Shown here: positions 11,347 through 22,766 of the stretch, one piece after another
Position numbering within the stretch: position 1 is the first letter of the stretch
Layout of the letters: each line of letters opens with the position of its first letter
Assembly (NCBI GenBank): GCA_012064415.1
Contig: SSNU01000162.1
Location: forward strand, 100,343 to 164,342
DNA from: Gyrodactylus bullatarudis
Taxonomy: Eukaryota > Platyhelminthes > Monogenea > Gyrodactylidea > Gyrodactylidae
Direction of reading: 5' to 3'
DNA length: 64,000 nucleotides
The notes under the pieces: model-generated
The model's database searches: none
Told to the model about the DNA's origin: nothing
The model's input: the letters and a program-made list of their open reading frames with translations, nothing else
Made by a program: the position numbers and the translations under genes

Positions 11347-13607
11347 ATCATTCTGGAGTAATTGAAGATAGAGTAGACTTTGTTTATACTTTAATTTAGA
11401 TAGCATTATAGCCTTAATATTAGTCAGATCATTAAATTTTGATATTTTGAATTTATTTTCAATCATGTTTTAAGTAGACAACAAGTTATGATTAGAGAAG
11501 GAGGAAGATCTAAGATTTTCAAAAATGTTGGCTGATTTTACTATGTTTTTTACAATTATGGCATATCTTCTAACCCATAGAGGGTTGAATACAGATAATG
11601 TCTGTCAGAATTAGTGTCATAATAATGTCAAAATTAGTTCATTGTAAGATTCTAAAATGAACCTGGATTGGAAATGCTCAATCTTCAAAGATTTTTCTAT
11701 GGATAGAGAGGGAACAAGGGGAGAGTTGATATGATTCTTAATATAAAGTCTGGTCGAAATCTTTTTTTAAAACCCCCTAATGAGTTGTAGAAATAAAATT
11801 CGAATTTCAATCTGATGAACCGATTTTTGAATATCGAATTGATTGATTTCAAATATCAAAGGGAAAATTGGAGAAATTCGTCATTATTGTTTTTTCTCTG
11901 AAAATGACGAATTTTTCCAAACATTCATGATCAAATTCGAATATTTCACGATTATTACGTGTGGAAATCAATGACCTAGGTCGTAGAAATTTCTTTCAAT
12001 GATGGCAGAATGAAATGCGGAGTACGTATATTGAAAAGAATAAAGACTTCTCAAAATTTGAATGACAAAATTCCCTTGGCTCTCCCACTTTACTCAATGT
12101 TACGGCGCATATTCGTAATCCTCGTAAAATTCTGATCAAGAATAGTTTTGCTCGAAAAAGATAAATTTTGGAAAGGGTATGGCCTAATGTTACGCTCGAT
12201 TCATATAAAATATTAATTTTTTCTGAGTGATTTATTTGCTTTTTTTAATTTTTAGCCTTGATGTGGAGAAGAATAAAGAAATTCAGTCCAAATATTTTTG
12301 ACAGAAATTAATTCAAATTTTATTTTCTTGATCAAGATAATTCCTTTTTATCAGATCATCTACTCAAGAAGATGGGGTTATTTTTTTGAGATTGATTTTC
12401 ATGCTCATGATAGATTACCAAAATATTGTCAACAAAGACTAGCTCTATTAGTGATGTGGTTGGTCGAGAAGATGTTTGATAATAGGAACTGACAATCTTT
12501 TCTGAGCATTTTAACCTTGAATACTATGGTGAACTGAATGTTTTTCATCAAAATATCGAAGTATTAAATCCACAAGAAGGCTCAAATATTTCGTTTCACA
12601 TAAAAATAAGTGTTTCTGGCCAAAAATAAAAATAATACAGATATCAAACAATCAATCATACGCAATGCTATCAATAAATTCGATCTCATAGTTTTTATTT
12701 CTCATGCAAGATCCAGATGAATAATTTAAATCAGTTCTATTTTTTGTGTAGAATATATCTTATTACCAAGCTTAGATTTACAATTTTATGCGGACAAGTT
12801 AACTGGAAATTATTTTGGTTTGAAGAGAATCAATTGCAAGTTTATTACCTTGGAAATGAAGAAATCTTATTTTTTAGCTATGTGAGAATTTCTTTTCCAT
12901 GTCTGACTTGGTGTGGGGACTTTTTGAGAATAAATTTCTTTAATTACATAGCAGAAGGGGATTTCTATTTCCGCAAGAACGAAAGATGAAGAAAAAACGG
13001 ATGAAATATTTGTCACGCATTTACTGCTAGACTCTCGAACCATGTCTGTAGTTGAATTATGGAAAACGGCCAATCAGAATCGAGAAAAGAAGACAAGTTA
13101 CAGAGTAACTCAGATCAATAGACAAATCAGGTATCTGTGAATAATTTCATCAGTATGATAAAGAATAAATATGAGACTTGGAAAACTTCATACTCACTTC
13201 ACGTGAGTTATGAAAACTATCAACAGTGAACTTTTATTTTTTAAGCAGACAATTATCACTGCTACATGTTAATAGGATCAATAATGCTTCTAGTGTAGGT
13301 ATTTTTATAGAGTTTTTTTCTCTATTTTTCGTAATATCTTACCAACAACTAGAAAAAGATATTTTTAAAAAATCTATATATAGAAATTGAAAAGGAAAGG
13401 AAGAAATGACTGAGAAGTAAGCACGCATATTCAAAAAAACATATGTTAACACATGAACGTGATTAACTATAGCAATTATATTCTGATATATGTTCATATA
13501 TCAATCAAAAACAAGGCATTGGCATCCAACTTGTATTCTGGATAGATGATGAGAAATCTATCAAGGGTCCATATATTACGAAGGGGTGAAATTAATTTTA
13601 TATATCA
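11347..13607. other. A+T-rich stretch, nothing recognised
   Basis: No gene supported. Open frames at 12298-12492 and 12717-12989 contain no known motif and their flanks do not look like exon boundaries. Confidence 0.45.
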
Positions 13608-13920
13608 TATGAAAAAGGGTTAATTCCAAAAATCACTCCAAGAAATTTTTTCTTTCCATAATAGAGGCTTTATATCCATCTTGATATTTTTGGCTAAGTG
13701 AAAAAGACAGTAAGAATGTGCAGCGTTTGGTATCGATGATTTGATTGCATTTATTAACCCCTTCTCTCTGTCAGTAAATATAACTAAGTTACTTTGGTCA
13801 TTAAGTGATAAAGATTTTTGAAGGTCTTCGCAAAATCTTTTCCAATGCTTTTCATTTTTGGGGGTGATTTTTGGAAAATTTTTTCCTTTGGGTGATTTTT
13901 GGAATTAACCCTATGAAAAA
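13608..13920. mobile_element. Mutator-like (MULE) element with 9-bp target duplication
   Basis: The element 13617-13911 has inverted ends starting GGGTTAATTCCAAAAATCAC; the pairing extends about 40 bp with mismatches. It is flanked by identical 9-bp direct repeats TATGAAAAA (13608-13616 and 13912-13920). Nine-bp duplications and long inverted ends fit Mutator-like elements, and the interior encodes a MULE transposase fragment, which settles the class. At 295 bp it is a strongly deleted copy. The right end has a second partial copy of the terminal block (13861-13875). Confidence 0.85.
13665..13853 (-). pseudogene. MULE transposase fragment (DDE core)
   Basis: The - strand frame is open for about 63 codons. 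It includes KHWKRFCEDL, then VIFTDREKGLINAIKSSIP, then AHSYCLFHLAKNIK. The [FS]DRxKGLxxA block carries a catalytic Asp, and CxxHxxxN is the conserved motif of MULE transposases (MULE/FAR1 family). The full protein runs to several hundred residues, so more than 85% is missing. It lies between the two inverted ends, so the element kept a slice of its own gene after internal deletion. Confidence 0.8.
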
Positions 13921-16900
13921 ATGATTTTAAACATATAAACCTAATTGACATGAAGATGATAATTTACGAGGGAGTTTCAATACTCACTGGGGAGTTTCGA
14001 AACTCACGGAGTTTCAATATTTACGGTAACATATATATAAAACTAAGATAACTTTTTAAATGTAGAATCGATAACTCCTAAACCAAACTCGTATTCATAA
14101 ACCACATGAAAAGAAAACGATTGAATGCATGTCATGAAAAATTTTTTTTGAGCTTTAGGGGTTAAATTAGTGCGTACATTTAATGAAATCTCAACACGAG
14201 AGTGAATTTATATCCTGAGTATAACTGTATTAATGTCTATTCAAGTAATCTCAAAATGACTCAAAATATCATATGGGAATTAAATAATTTTTCCACATTG
14301 TCAATTACATCTTTGTCTGAGGAAACAAGATTATAATTATAATTCTAATGTTTTGCCACAAAGAATAAGAAGTCAAGGTTGTTATGTAAATTATCAACAT
14401 CTATCGAGTCCTTACCATCGATTAATCATTTTTTTGAGTGAATAATTTTGCATATAAATCTATCTAAATATAGAAAAGAGAATTTTATCGCTTTTATTCG
14501 TATACTAGAGAGAAATGTATTTATAAACAAATGAGACTGTGGAACTCGCTGGCAATTTCGAATTTGGATATTTTCCATAGACTGTCAAGGCTGTTATTTT
14601 TTATTTCCAACTATGTCTTTTAACCAAGAGAAAAAACTATTAATAGTTTGGCAATTGAATCGAAAGGTCAATAAAAGAAAGTTTAATCGATATTTCCCTG
14701 AAAATGAGATAGAGTACCAAGAAAGAATTCCCACAAGAAGTTATTTATTTGAATTTCCAATTTTTTTGTCTAGCAAGTAATAAATCAGGTTTTCAATTAT
14801 TGGCTAAATAGAGTTCAGTTCTTTAACATTAGATGACAAAATCAAAAGAAAGTTTCGTGTATTTTTCTGCTTTAAAGTAGAAACAAAAAGTTGAATAAAA
14901 CTTGTCCAATTCAAGAAAAGAAAACACGAAAGGGAAACGTTTAATCTGTTAAAGATTTTTTACTTGCAAATGTGAATGGATATGGATAGAAGTGGTAAAA
15001 AGAGCAAGACTAAAGACTTCCAAGATAATGAGCAGTTCATTATTCTACTATAGGCAAGAAAATCATTCTTCAAGTGATAGAAGTGGGCCAAGTATTGATT
15101 AAATCTATTTCCCATAGAACTGCCAAAAATTTTCTTTCATTTTTATTCCGAAACTTATATATGACGAACCTTCTCTATAGCTACGACATTGAGTTACATC
15201 AAGTAGCTGGAAATAAACAACGTCATCTTAAGTTTAGACATTGAACTTATCGAGGATATTTATTCCATAAATTTTATTTGAAAATATATGTTTGTGATTA
15301 TATTTTGATTATAAAATCTGCCTCGTAAAAAAACATGTTTTTTTGATTTAAAATGAAAAATAAATTTATTCTTTATCAAAATAATAACTGAAAAACACCT
15401 GCCAAAGTTTAAAATGTAAAGCTAGTTGACATGAAGATGAGAATTTACTGTTTTTAAGGTAATTCAATACTGAAATTTCGAATCATCATTAACTTGAAAA
15501 CTTGAATTTGGCTCGACAGTTCCAAGAAAAAGTTAAACTTTTAAATTCTGGTTCATTTTCCTTCGTGATTATCTTCTGTATATTCAAATGGTTCAATTTT
15601 TCACAATCGTAACGAATTTCTGTTAACTTCTATAAGCGAATCTGAATTCTTTTTCGAACGTTTATCCCAACCATCCTCATTTTATTGCTTTATATCTTCA
15701 AAATCGATGAAACTTAAAACTTTAGAATAGCCTAATTGTGACCAGATTAAATTTTTTATTTCGACAACTCATGAGCCCATTACATAATGTGATGCAAAGA
15801 ATATTTGGGATCCTTGCTATCCGAAGAGAAATAGTGACTTTTTTGTGAAAATAGTAAATTCTCTTCATCATGTCAACTAGTTTTAGGCTAAAACTGTTTT
15901 TCATATAATCTGTTCGATTCAAATCCCATTTTAGGATGAAATGCATCAAGAGATTTTATAATATTATTCGCTTGACTAAACTCAGTTTTATATCAAAATG
16001 GCAATGCGTATTTACATTCATGTCAAAAATAAGATCAGATATTTCAGTCTATTACAGGTCGAAAAATGTATTACAAATTCAAATAAAATGTAGATTAAAA
16101 GTTCATCCATTCAATACAATTTTGTACATTGTAATAGTTACACGTACTATTTTTATATAATATATAGTATTTCTACTCCCAAGTAGCTACGATATTTATG
16201 ATTAGAAATAAATTGTCTTGGTAAAAAATCTATTTCGGTGCATCGACTTGTGACTTTAAAGATATATTAATCGAGCAATCTAAGAAAATTCTTTCAACTT
16301 GAAACACTTCAAAAATGGGTTTATTATTTTTATTTTATTCAAGAGTGCATTCGATTTTTGTTGCACAACGCCTCAATTATCAAGAGAACCCTTTGTGTTA
16401 AAATGAGCTTCTGCTATAGAATATTGAGTTTATTTTATCAAGAGCCAAAATATATTTGAACATGAACAAATCATCACTTACGTTCTAAATATGAAAGGCA
16501 ACTAACGGATAGAGAACTGAAACGAATCAGAATGGATCATTAGAAGACTCAAAACCTTTTACTTCTCGCATTCATGTTTAGTCAAGACTCATCAATCATG
16601 AGAACCCAAGCTTTTAAAAGTTGGAAATGATTCTCCTGGTCTTGAAAATGATCATATAACTTTACCTTCAAGTTAGGAATGAAAAATTTAAACCCTCGCC
16701 CTGGAAATGACAAAAATGTCATGGGAAAATCAATACAAATGGGGGGGTCACCTCACCACCCTAATTACTTCTCTGGGCTCTTTGCTAATCAGAATTATTC
16801 TTTTTTAGTTTAGATTGAAATATGATAAATTTAGAATGCAAAAAAGTCAATTCAGAATTAAAATTATAAAAATAGTTACCCCCAACCCCTTATTACTTCT

Positions 16901-17638
16901 CTGGCCCTTTGCTAATCAGAATGAAAAAATTTTATTTAAGATTTAAAAAATGTTGAAATCAGAATTCCTAACTTGCAACTAGCTCTGAAAAAAAGTTTAG
17001 AAACGTTAAATGAGGCTTGTTTGATATCTTGGAGCCATTATCTTTCAATATAATGAACGACATAAAAAAAACTTTCGACCGAGTCTGAAAAATTTTATTT
17101 GGTGAAGTTCACGAGACAAAAACTGCTAGAGTTATCTCAAGTCATTGAATTCTTGAATACAATACCATTGTTGAGGGTATGTGCAAAAATTTATCTGGCT
17201 ATTATATTCCTTAAGAAAAGTAGCTATTATCTTGAAGAAAGAAAAGATAACGACTTAAAGAGTAAAATTTTAATGTCTCTCATTATGATTAGATATTAAA
17301 CAATAGGTCTTTAACCACTTTAAAATAAATTTTATGGGAAATTAACTGAGTATTAAAAATTTTTTAGATGGTGCAAAAATTCTTAAATATTTTACTCCCT
17401 AGTAAGCACACACACTCGCACGATAATGGAGTGTTTCGTGAAAAATGAAGTTTGATTCCTCACAGACCTTGAGATCAACAAAAAACTTCAGCTCAAATTT
17501 TAAAAGAATTCAAATTTAAAATGTATTCATATATTTTTTCCAAAAATGAAAATCATAAATTTCCAAATTCATCGAGAATAGTAGTTATGGTTGAAAATTA
17601 CAAGTATTTTTTAAGTAAACAAAAATCTCTTGATCTCT
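13921..17638. other. A+T-rich stretch with two dispersed terminal motifs
   Basis: No gene supported. Motif CTAATTGACATGAAGATGAT lies at 13941-13960 and CTAGTTGACATGAAGATGAG at 15422-15441. Both are members of the window-wide repeat family. A TTAACCCCTAAAGC-like end lies on the - strand near 14166 without a partner. Confidence 0.4.
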
Positions 17639-18063
17639 TTAACCCTTAAAGTTCCAGAGAATTTTTTTTCACGACTCGCATTCAATCTGGGTCATTTTTT
17701 GATCCAAAAACAGGTTATCTTTGTAGGTTTAGCAGATGGAGTTCAGGTGAGTGCATATTTGAATTCTAGAGGTGTGATTTCTCGATAAAAGCTATCTTAC
17801 TTTTTATCTATGGCCCTGGGAAGTAGGTTTTCAAAAAAACGTTTTTAACAAAAATTAATTTTTTGAAAAAAATCAACTCTCTTTAAATTAGTACAGCGCG
17901 AGTTTGACGAATGATAGAGCCAAGATCTTTGCGTATTTCAGGAGATTAATAAATTTCCTATCGAATGGCTGGTAAACGAGGTATTTTCTGAGGCTTCAAT
18001 GAATAATAATGAGTTGCTCAAATGACATGTGATAGAACTATCACTGTGGGACTTAAGGGTTAA
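17639..18063. mobile_element. TTAA-type MITE (425 bp), piggyBac-like ends
   Basis: Flanked by TTAA at 17639-17642 and 18060-18063. The ends read inward are TTAACCCTTAAAGTTCCAG and TTAACCCTTAAGTCCCACAG. TTAA target duplication plus CCC-starting repeats are the hallmark of the piggyBac superfamily. No transposase inside, so a non-autonomous element. Confidence 0.7.
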
Positions 18064-19663
18064 AGGTTTTAATGCAGTGTAATTACATGCAATTGTTTCT
18101 GTATTGCCAATAACTACTAGATTAATCCATTTCACTAGATGTTACAATTTACAAATGAATCCCATAGTGACTAGCTCTGGGTATTTGTACAAATAATTTA
18201 CATAGAATTGGTATTTCAGATAAAACTTTTTACAAGAAACAAGATTAACGTTAACGTGCAATAAAAACTTTTTCCAAAACTGAAACAATCACCATAAAAG
18301 GTTTTGGGATTATGCCTGGGAGGAAAAAATTTAATACCTAGGCAGTTTTAATCCCCTTTTATAATAAAGTGACACTTAGAGAATTTCATTTATTAAAATT
18401 ATTGAAACTAATCTAAATTAAAATATTTTTATCCGCGTAGGGGGAATTGTGTAGTTTTCAATTTTTTCATGAAAAAACATAAAAATAATCATACCACAAG
18501 ATTATATTTTTACCAAGAGAATCATGAATAAAATTTTTTTATTTCATGGGCGAGGCATACTATGTTGTTGATTTTAATTATGTAATAATGACCAAGCGGG
18601 AAAGAATCGATACTGTATACACCTTCTTTTTATTAAGTATTGATTAAGAAGACAACTAGTTAAGTCCGTAGAGTATTGATATCTTGCAAAAGTACTACAC
18701 CCTGTCAACCATGAATACCTGTGGTGGAAAAGTCTGAATGATCCTGTTATAAAAAAAGATTGATTTGGTTTTATATAATATTTTTTAATGACACCACCTG
18801 TACTAATTACAAGTGAGATCGATTTCTTTTTAAAAAAACTTTATCGTAGGTAAAGGACAGTATTCAAAATTATAATATCTTGAAAATTATATTTTAGTTA
18901 CTGTAATTAATTTATAGAATAAGTATTTATGGCACTATTAAGTTAAAGAGATGCTACTACAAGGAAAAAACACCGCAGAACTTTATATATTGAATTTTGA
19001 ACATATTTTAGTTAAGATACAAGTAAAACCATGGAATAGAGCAGGCAATTCACATCCTGATAAATCTCAAAACTAACTAGGCAGCATAGATATTTATGAT
19101 TATGGAGAAAAAGTTAATTGAATATTGAGCGGCAATTTAAAATTTCTCAGACTCAAGAAAGATACAAAATATTTTTGAATACTGAAGATATGAAAAATCC
19201 CTCACCCTAGTAAGAGATGTAAAAAGAGACATGTTTTTTTAGTCTGATGAAAATAAAAGAAATAATTCACATTTTTACGCTCGTATACCCTGTTATAGCT
19301 ATTAATGAAAATGTATGATTAAACTATGAAATTTCTTTAGTTATCTTCCTTAGTTATTTAAAATCGATATCACATTGTAAAAAAACCCACGAGGAAATTA
19401 TAAACTAAAACATATCATTTTTCCTGAAAGAATGTTTAGTGAAATATTTCTTGCCTTTTGGGTTTACAAAACAAAGATTTGAGATTACTCGTTAATAATA
19501 AAAGGTCAGGTATCGCTTGACTATATAAAAGGATCTTTATAGATCTTTTTCAGCCCAATTAACAAAATTGTCATGATGTATTAATTGAGGCATGCTAACA
19601 AGGTTTGCTTACAGGATATTATTATGTCTATTTATGTAGATTTAATTGAAAAAATATAACTAC
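18064..19663. other. A+T-rich stretch, nothing recognised
   Basis: No gene or bounded element seen. Confidence 0.4.
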
Positions 19664-19712
19664 CCTTTTTCCAAAGCCTCTTCCAGACCTTTCGGTACTG
19701 AGATAGTCAAGT
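19664..19712. repeat. Dispersed repeat fragment, inverted copy of 4826-4875
   Basis: The reverse complement shares CTGGAAGAGGCTTTGG and the ACTATCT(C/G)AGTACCGAAA block with 4826-4875. It is not bounded by a recognisable end here. Confidence 0.5.
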
Positions 19713-19945
19713 ACCTTCTTCATTGGATGAGACACGCTTCAATTTTAATCTTAAAACCTTGGTATTTCAGTTCAAAATTTAAGAAACCTTGAAACCTATC
19801 AAATGACCTGTTGAAAAATCAAGCTTCATAAAAATGAAATCTAACCTGATGGAGATTGTCTTCTCATGCCTGGATGTTAGATTTCATATGGAAATGGTAA
19901 TAATATGTGACCTCACATTGCTAGTAGTATAGGTTTAATGTAGAG

Positions 19946-20049
19946 TAGAGATGTAAAAAAATTTTGAAGATAAGACTTTTTTAAAAATTCCGCTAGAATT
20001 TCAAGGAAAACTTTGATTTAAAAAAAGTTTAAAATTCGTTACATCTCTA
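19946..20049. mobile_element. Short MITE with TAGAGATGTAA ends (104 bp)
   Basis: Left end TAGAGATGTAAAAAAATTTT, right end read inward TAGAGATGTAACGAATTTT. The interior includes CCGCTAGAATTTC, shared with the longer element at 36661-37104. The superfamily is not determined. Confidence 0.55.
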
Positions 20050-21691
20050 CATTGTACAGGTGTGGTGAGCCAAGTCAAAAAAAGGAAGAACTTAAAAACG
20101 TTTCATTTTTGGCTTCAGGGATAAATAATACTAATAATAATCAGGAATCGATTAAAGAATGAGAGAAGAGATTTATCTACAATTCACGCTTCATGTAATT
20201 TTTCACTTTTGACATCAACAGAAAGGAACTACACAAAAGTAAATAAGAATGGATGGTTGCAAGAAACAATTGAATCAATTTTTGTTTCAACTCTTTTTTT
20301 TAATTTATTGGTTTCACTTTTCTGAGAGAGAGATCTATTTATTGCTAAGGAGAGTGGAGATCACGTTCCTCTAATGTTTTTCCATCTTTTTCTTCTACTT
20401 CTTCTAACTACTACTATTATTGTTAAAAATAAGAGAATTTCCCAAAATTTATCTCCTCTTAAGTAAGCGTGTAATTGAATCATTGTTTACAAAAATGAAT
20501 AAAAGCAAGCTTATTATGTAGAAAGAGAGTCTGTATCATCATCTTTTGAAGAAAAAAAAGAGTGTAAGTCTATTTATGGTTGGCAAAAGTATTTTTTATT
20601 TTTCAAGCGAGAAAAAAAACTGAAGAAATTCCTTAAAGAGTGCTTTAACAGTTCATGTGTATAAAAAATATCAATAAACTTTTTTTGGAAAAATGCGGGA
20701 TAAAGTAAAGAAGGGCAAATGAAGATCGATAAGAACTTTCTCACAGCAAACTCTACTTTAGTTCGAGCCTAGAAGATCTCGATAGAAATCAACCAAAACA
20801 TGGGATAGTTAATGTAATGTAGAAAGATTTACTCACGGTTTGACATTGTTTTATTTGCTCGGGTTGATTATTATTGTATAACTTTGTTCGAGGTATTTCC
20901 GATTTTGATGATATTTAGATGCTTTGCTGTTATTTCGTTATTCCCTCTGTGGAGGAAAATGAGAAAATCAAAATAAGAAAGAAATGTCTTATAGAAGTAT
21001 AGATGAATGATAAAATCTTACTGATTCCTTTCAATATGGATGCAAGTTTAATGTTTAATGAAAAAACCTTGTGACAAAGAAATTTTTTTCAATTCTTGTT
21101 TATCTCTCTTGATGTAATATCCCTTCAAGGTGAAATTATTTTGCTTCTTTGTGAAATTATTGCAATTTAATAGAGAAATTATAAAATGACAATTATTGAG
21201 ATTCAGAAAAAAATGTAGATCAACGAACAATGATGTGCAGGACCAATAAAATAATATTTTTGTATTATTTTATTTTTGTGAGCATGTTAATAAATTGAAA
21301 GAAAGGATTGAAAATTATACAGTGTAAATCAAAGTTAGGTTAAATTTCTGTTATGCTTCAAAAGAAAATAATTGAAGATATGTATCATGATATTTTAGAA
21401 AAAATCTCAGATTAATGATACAGGAGAACCTTACCTTTAGTGGAAAGTTGACTTTCAGTACAAAACTTACGGTTCTCTATTAATTCCACGAGTTCCAAAA
21501 GATTTGATCTCAACTAACTATTCGAACTTCAAAGGTGCTTTTAATTTCGAATCAAATTTGTAAATATTTCCAAAGCTCAGGTTAAAACCATTAAGATTTT
21601 TCTCTCAAGTCTCTTTGTTAGACTATTACAATATTTTGAAAAAATTTATTTGACGCATTATATATGCAGCTATCGTAGATGCTAAGCAACA
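20050..21691. other. Region upstream of the ATP13A1-like gene
   Basis: No exon or element was recognised. A TATA-like ATTATATATG at 21658-21667 lies about 25-35 bp before the start codon, which is close for a promoter with a normal 5' UTR, so I do not call it one. A non-coding 5' exon further upstream cannot be excluded. Confidence 0.35.
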
Positions 21692-22766
21692 ATGAAGGTT
21701 TTCAATTGCAAAACAGAACATTTACGGTTCATTCAACTCCTTACAGACTGTCCATCCATCTCTCAATTATATTTTATTCCTTTTGCCGTTCTCTATTTAA
21801 TTTGGATTACTATTTGGCTTACTCAAATCGGTTTTGATGAGCATTTAGAACTTGGTCTAATTGGATTTTTCTCTATTGTTATAATTCATATTGTATTTTC
21901 CCTTTTCTCTTACTGGTCATTGGCATTCCGCATATTTGTTAAATACAAAAAGACAGATTTATCTGAAAAAGCCGATTTTGTTTACGTTATTCCACGGGAT
22001 AACAATGGAATATCAGAAATAGTCAAACTACAGCGTAAAATCGACAAAACCACTAAAAAGCAACGGACATTTTTTGTTTTTCAAAGACTTCTTTACTACG
22101 TAGATGATGAAGAAAAAGAAGTTTATTCTGTCAAATTCCCTTTAAATTATCAAATAAGTCATTACAAATCTCATTCTGGCCATACAACAAAGCAGAGTAT
22201 AGAGACATCTTTAGATGAATTCGGTTTGAATGACTTGACAAATGAACCACCGTCGTTTGGAGTCTTGTTCACTGAAAGGGCAACAGCTCCATTCTTTTGT
22301 TTTCAAGTGTTTTGTGTACTTCTTTGGTGCTTAGACGAATACTGGGCTTATCCAATGATGACATTGGTCATGTTGGTCTTTTTCGAAGCCAACTTGGTTG
22401 GTCAACAGTTGAGGAATATAAAAACTATTCAAGCAATGGAAATGAAACCATATCGTCTTTATGTTTATCGTGAGAATCATTGGCAAATAATAAGCTCAAT
22501 GCAATTGTTACCAGGTGATATTGTATCAATTCCAGCTTCCGAGAATGATCGTGTTATTCCTTGTGATCTTTTGATATTGAAAGGATCTTGTATTGTTGAT
22601 GAATCAATGTTGACAGGAGAATCTGTTCCAGTTGTCAAGGAAAATATTGAAATTTACAAAGATGAAGATTATTTTCTCCTCGATAACGCCCATAAAAATG
22701 TTGTTCTATTCGGAGGTACAAAGTCGATGCAAACTATTCCACCAGAAAAATCAAAATTTCCCAAAA
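21692..22766 (+). CDS. ATP13A1: ATP13A1-like exon 1
   Basis: Encodes residues 1-358 and ends in phase 1 at AAAA|GTAAGC. It covers the two P5A-specific N-terminal hydrophobic segments, the P5A N-terminal domain, the next hydrophobic pair (about 197-215 and 218-236, containing [20 protein letters not shown]), and the actuator domain with LPGDIVSI and the TGES loop. Ends in FGGTK, conserved in the family. Confidence 0.95.

Noticed and set aside
21658..21667. TATA box for the ATP13A1-like gene
   Set aside because: Too close to the start codon and such words are common in this A+T-rich sequence.
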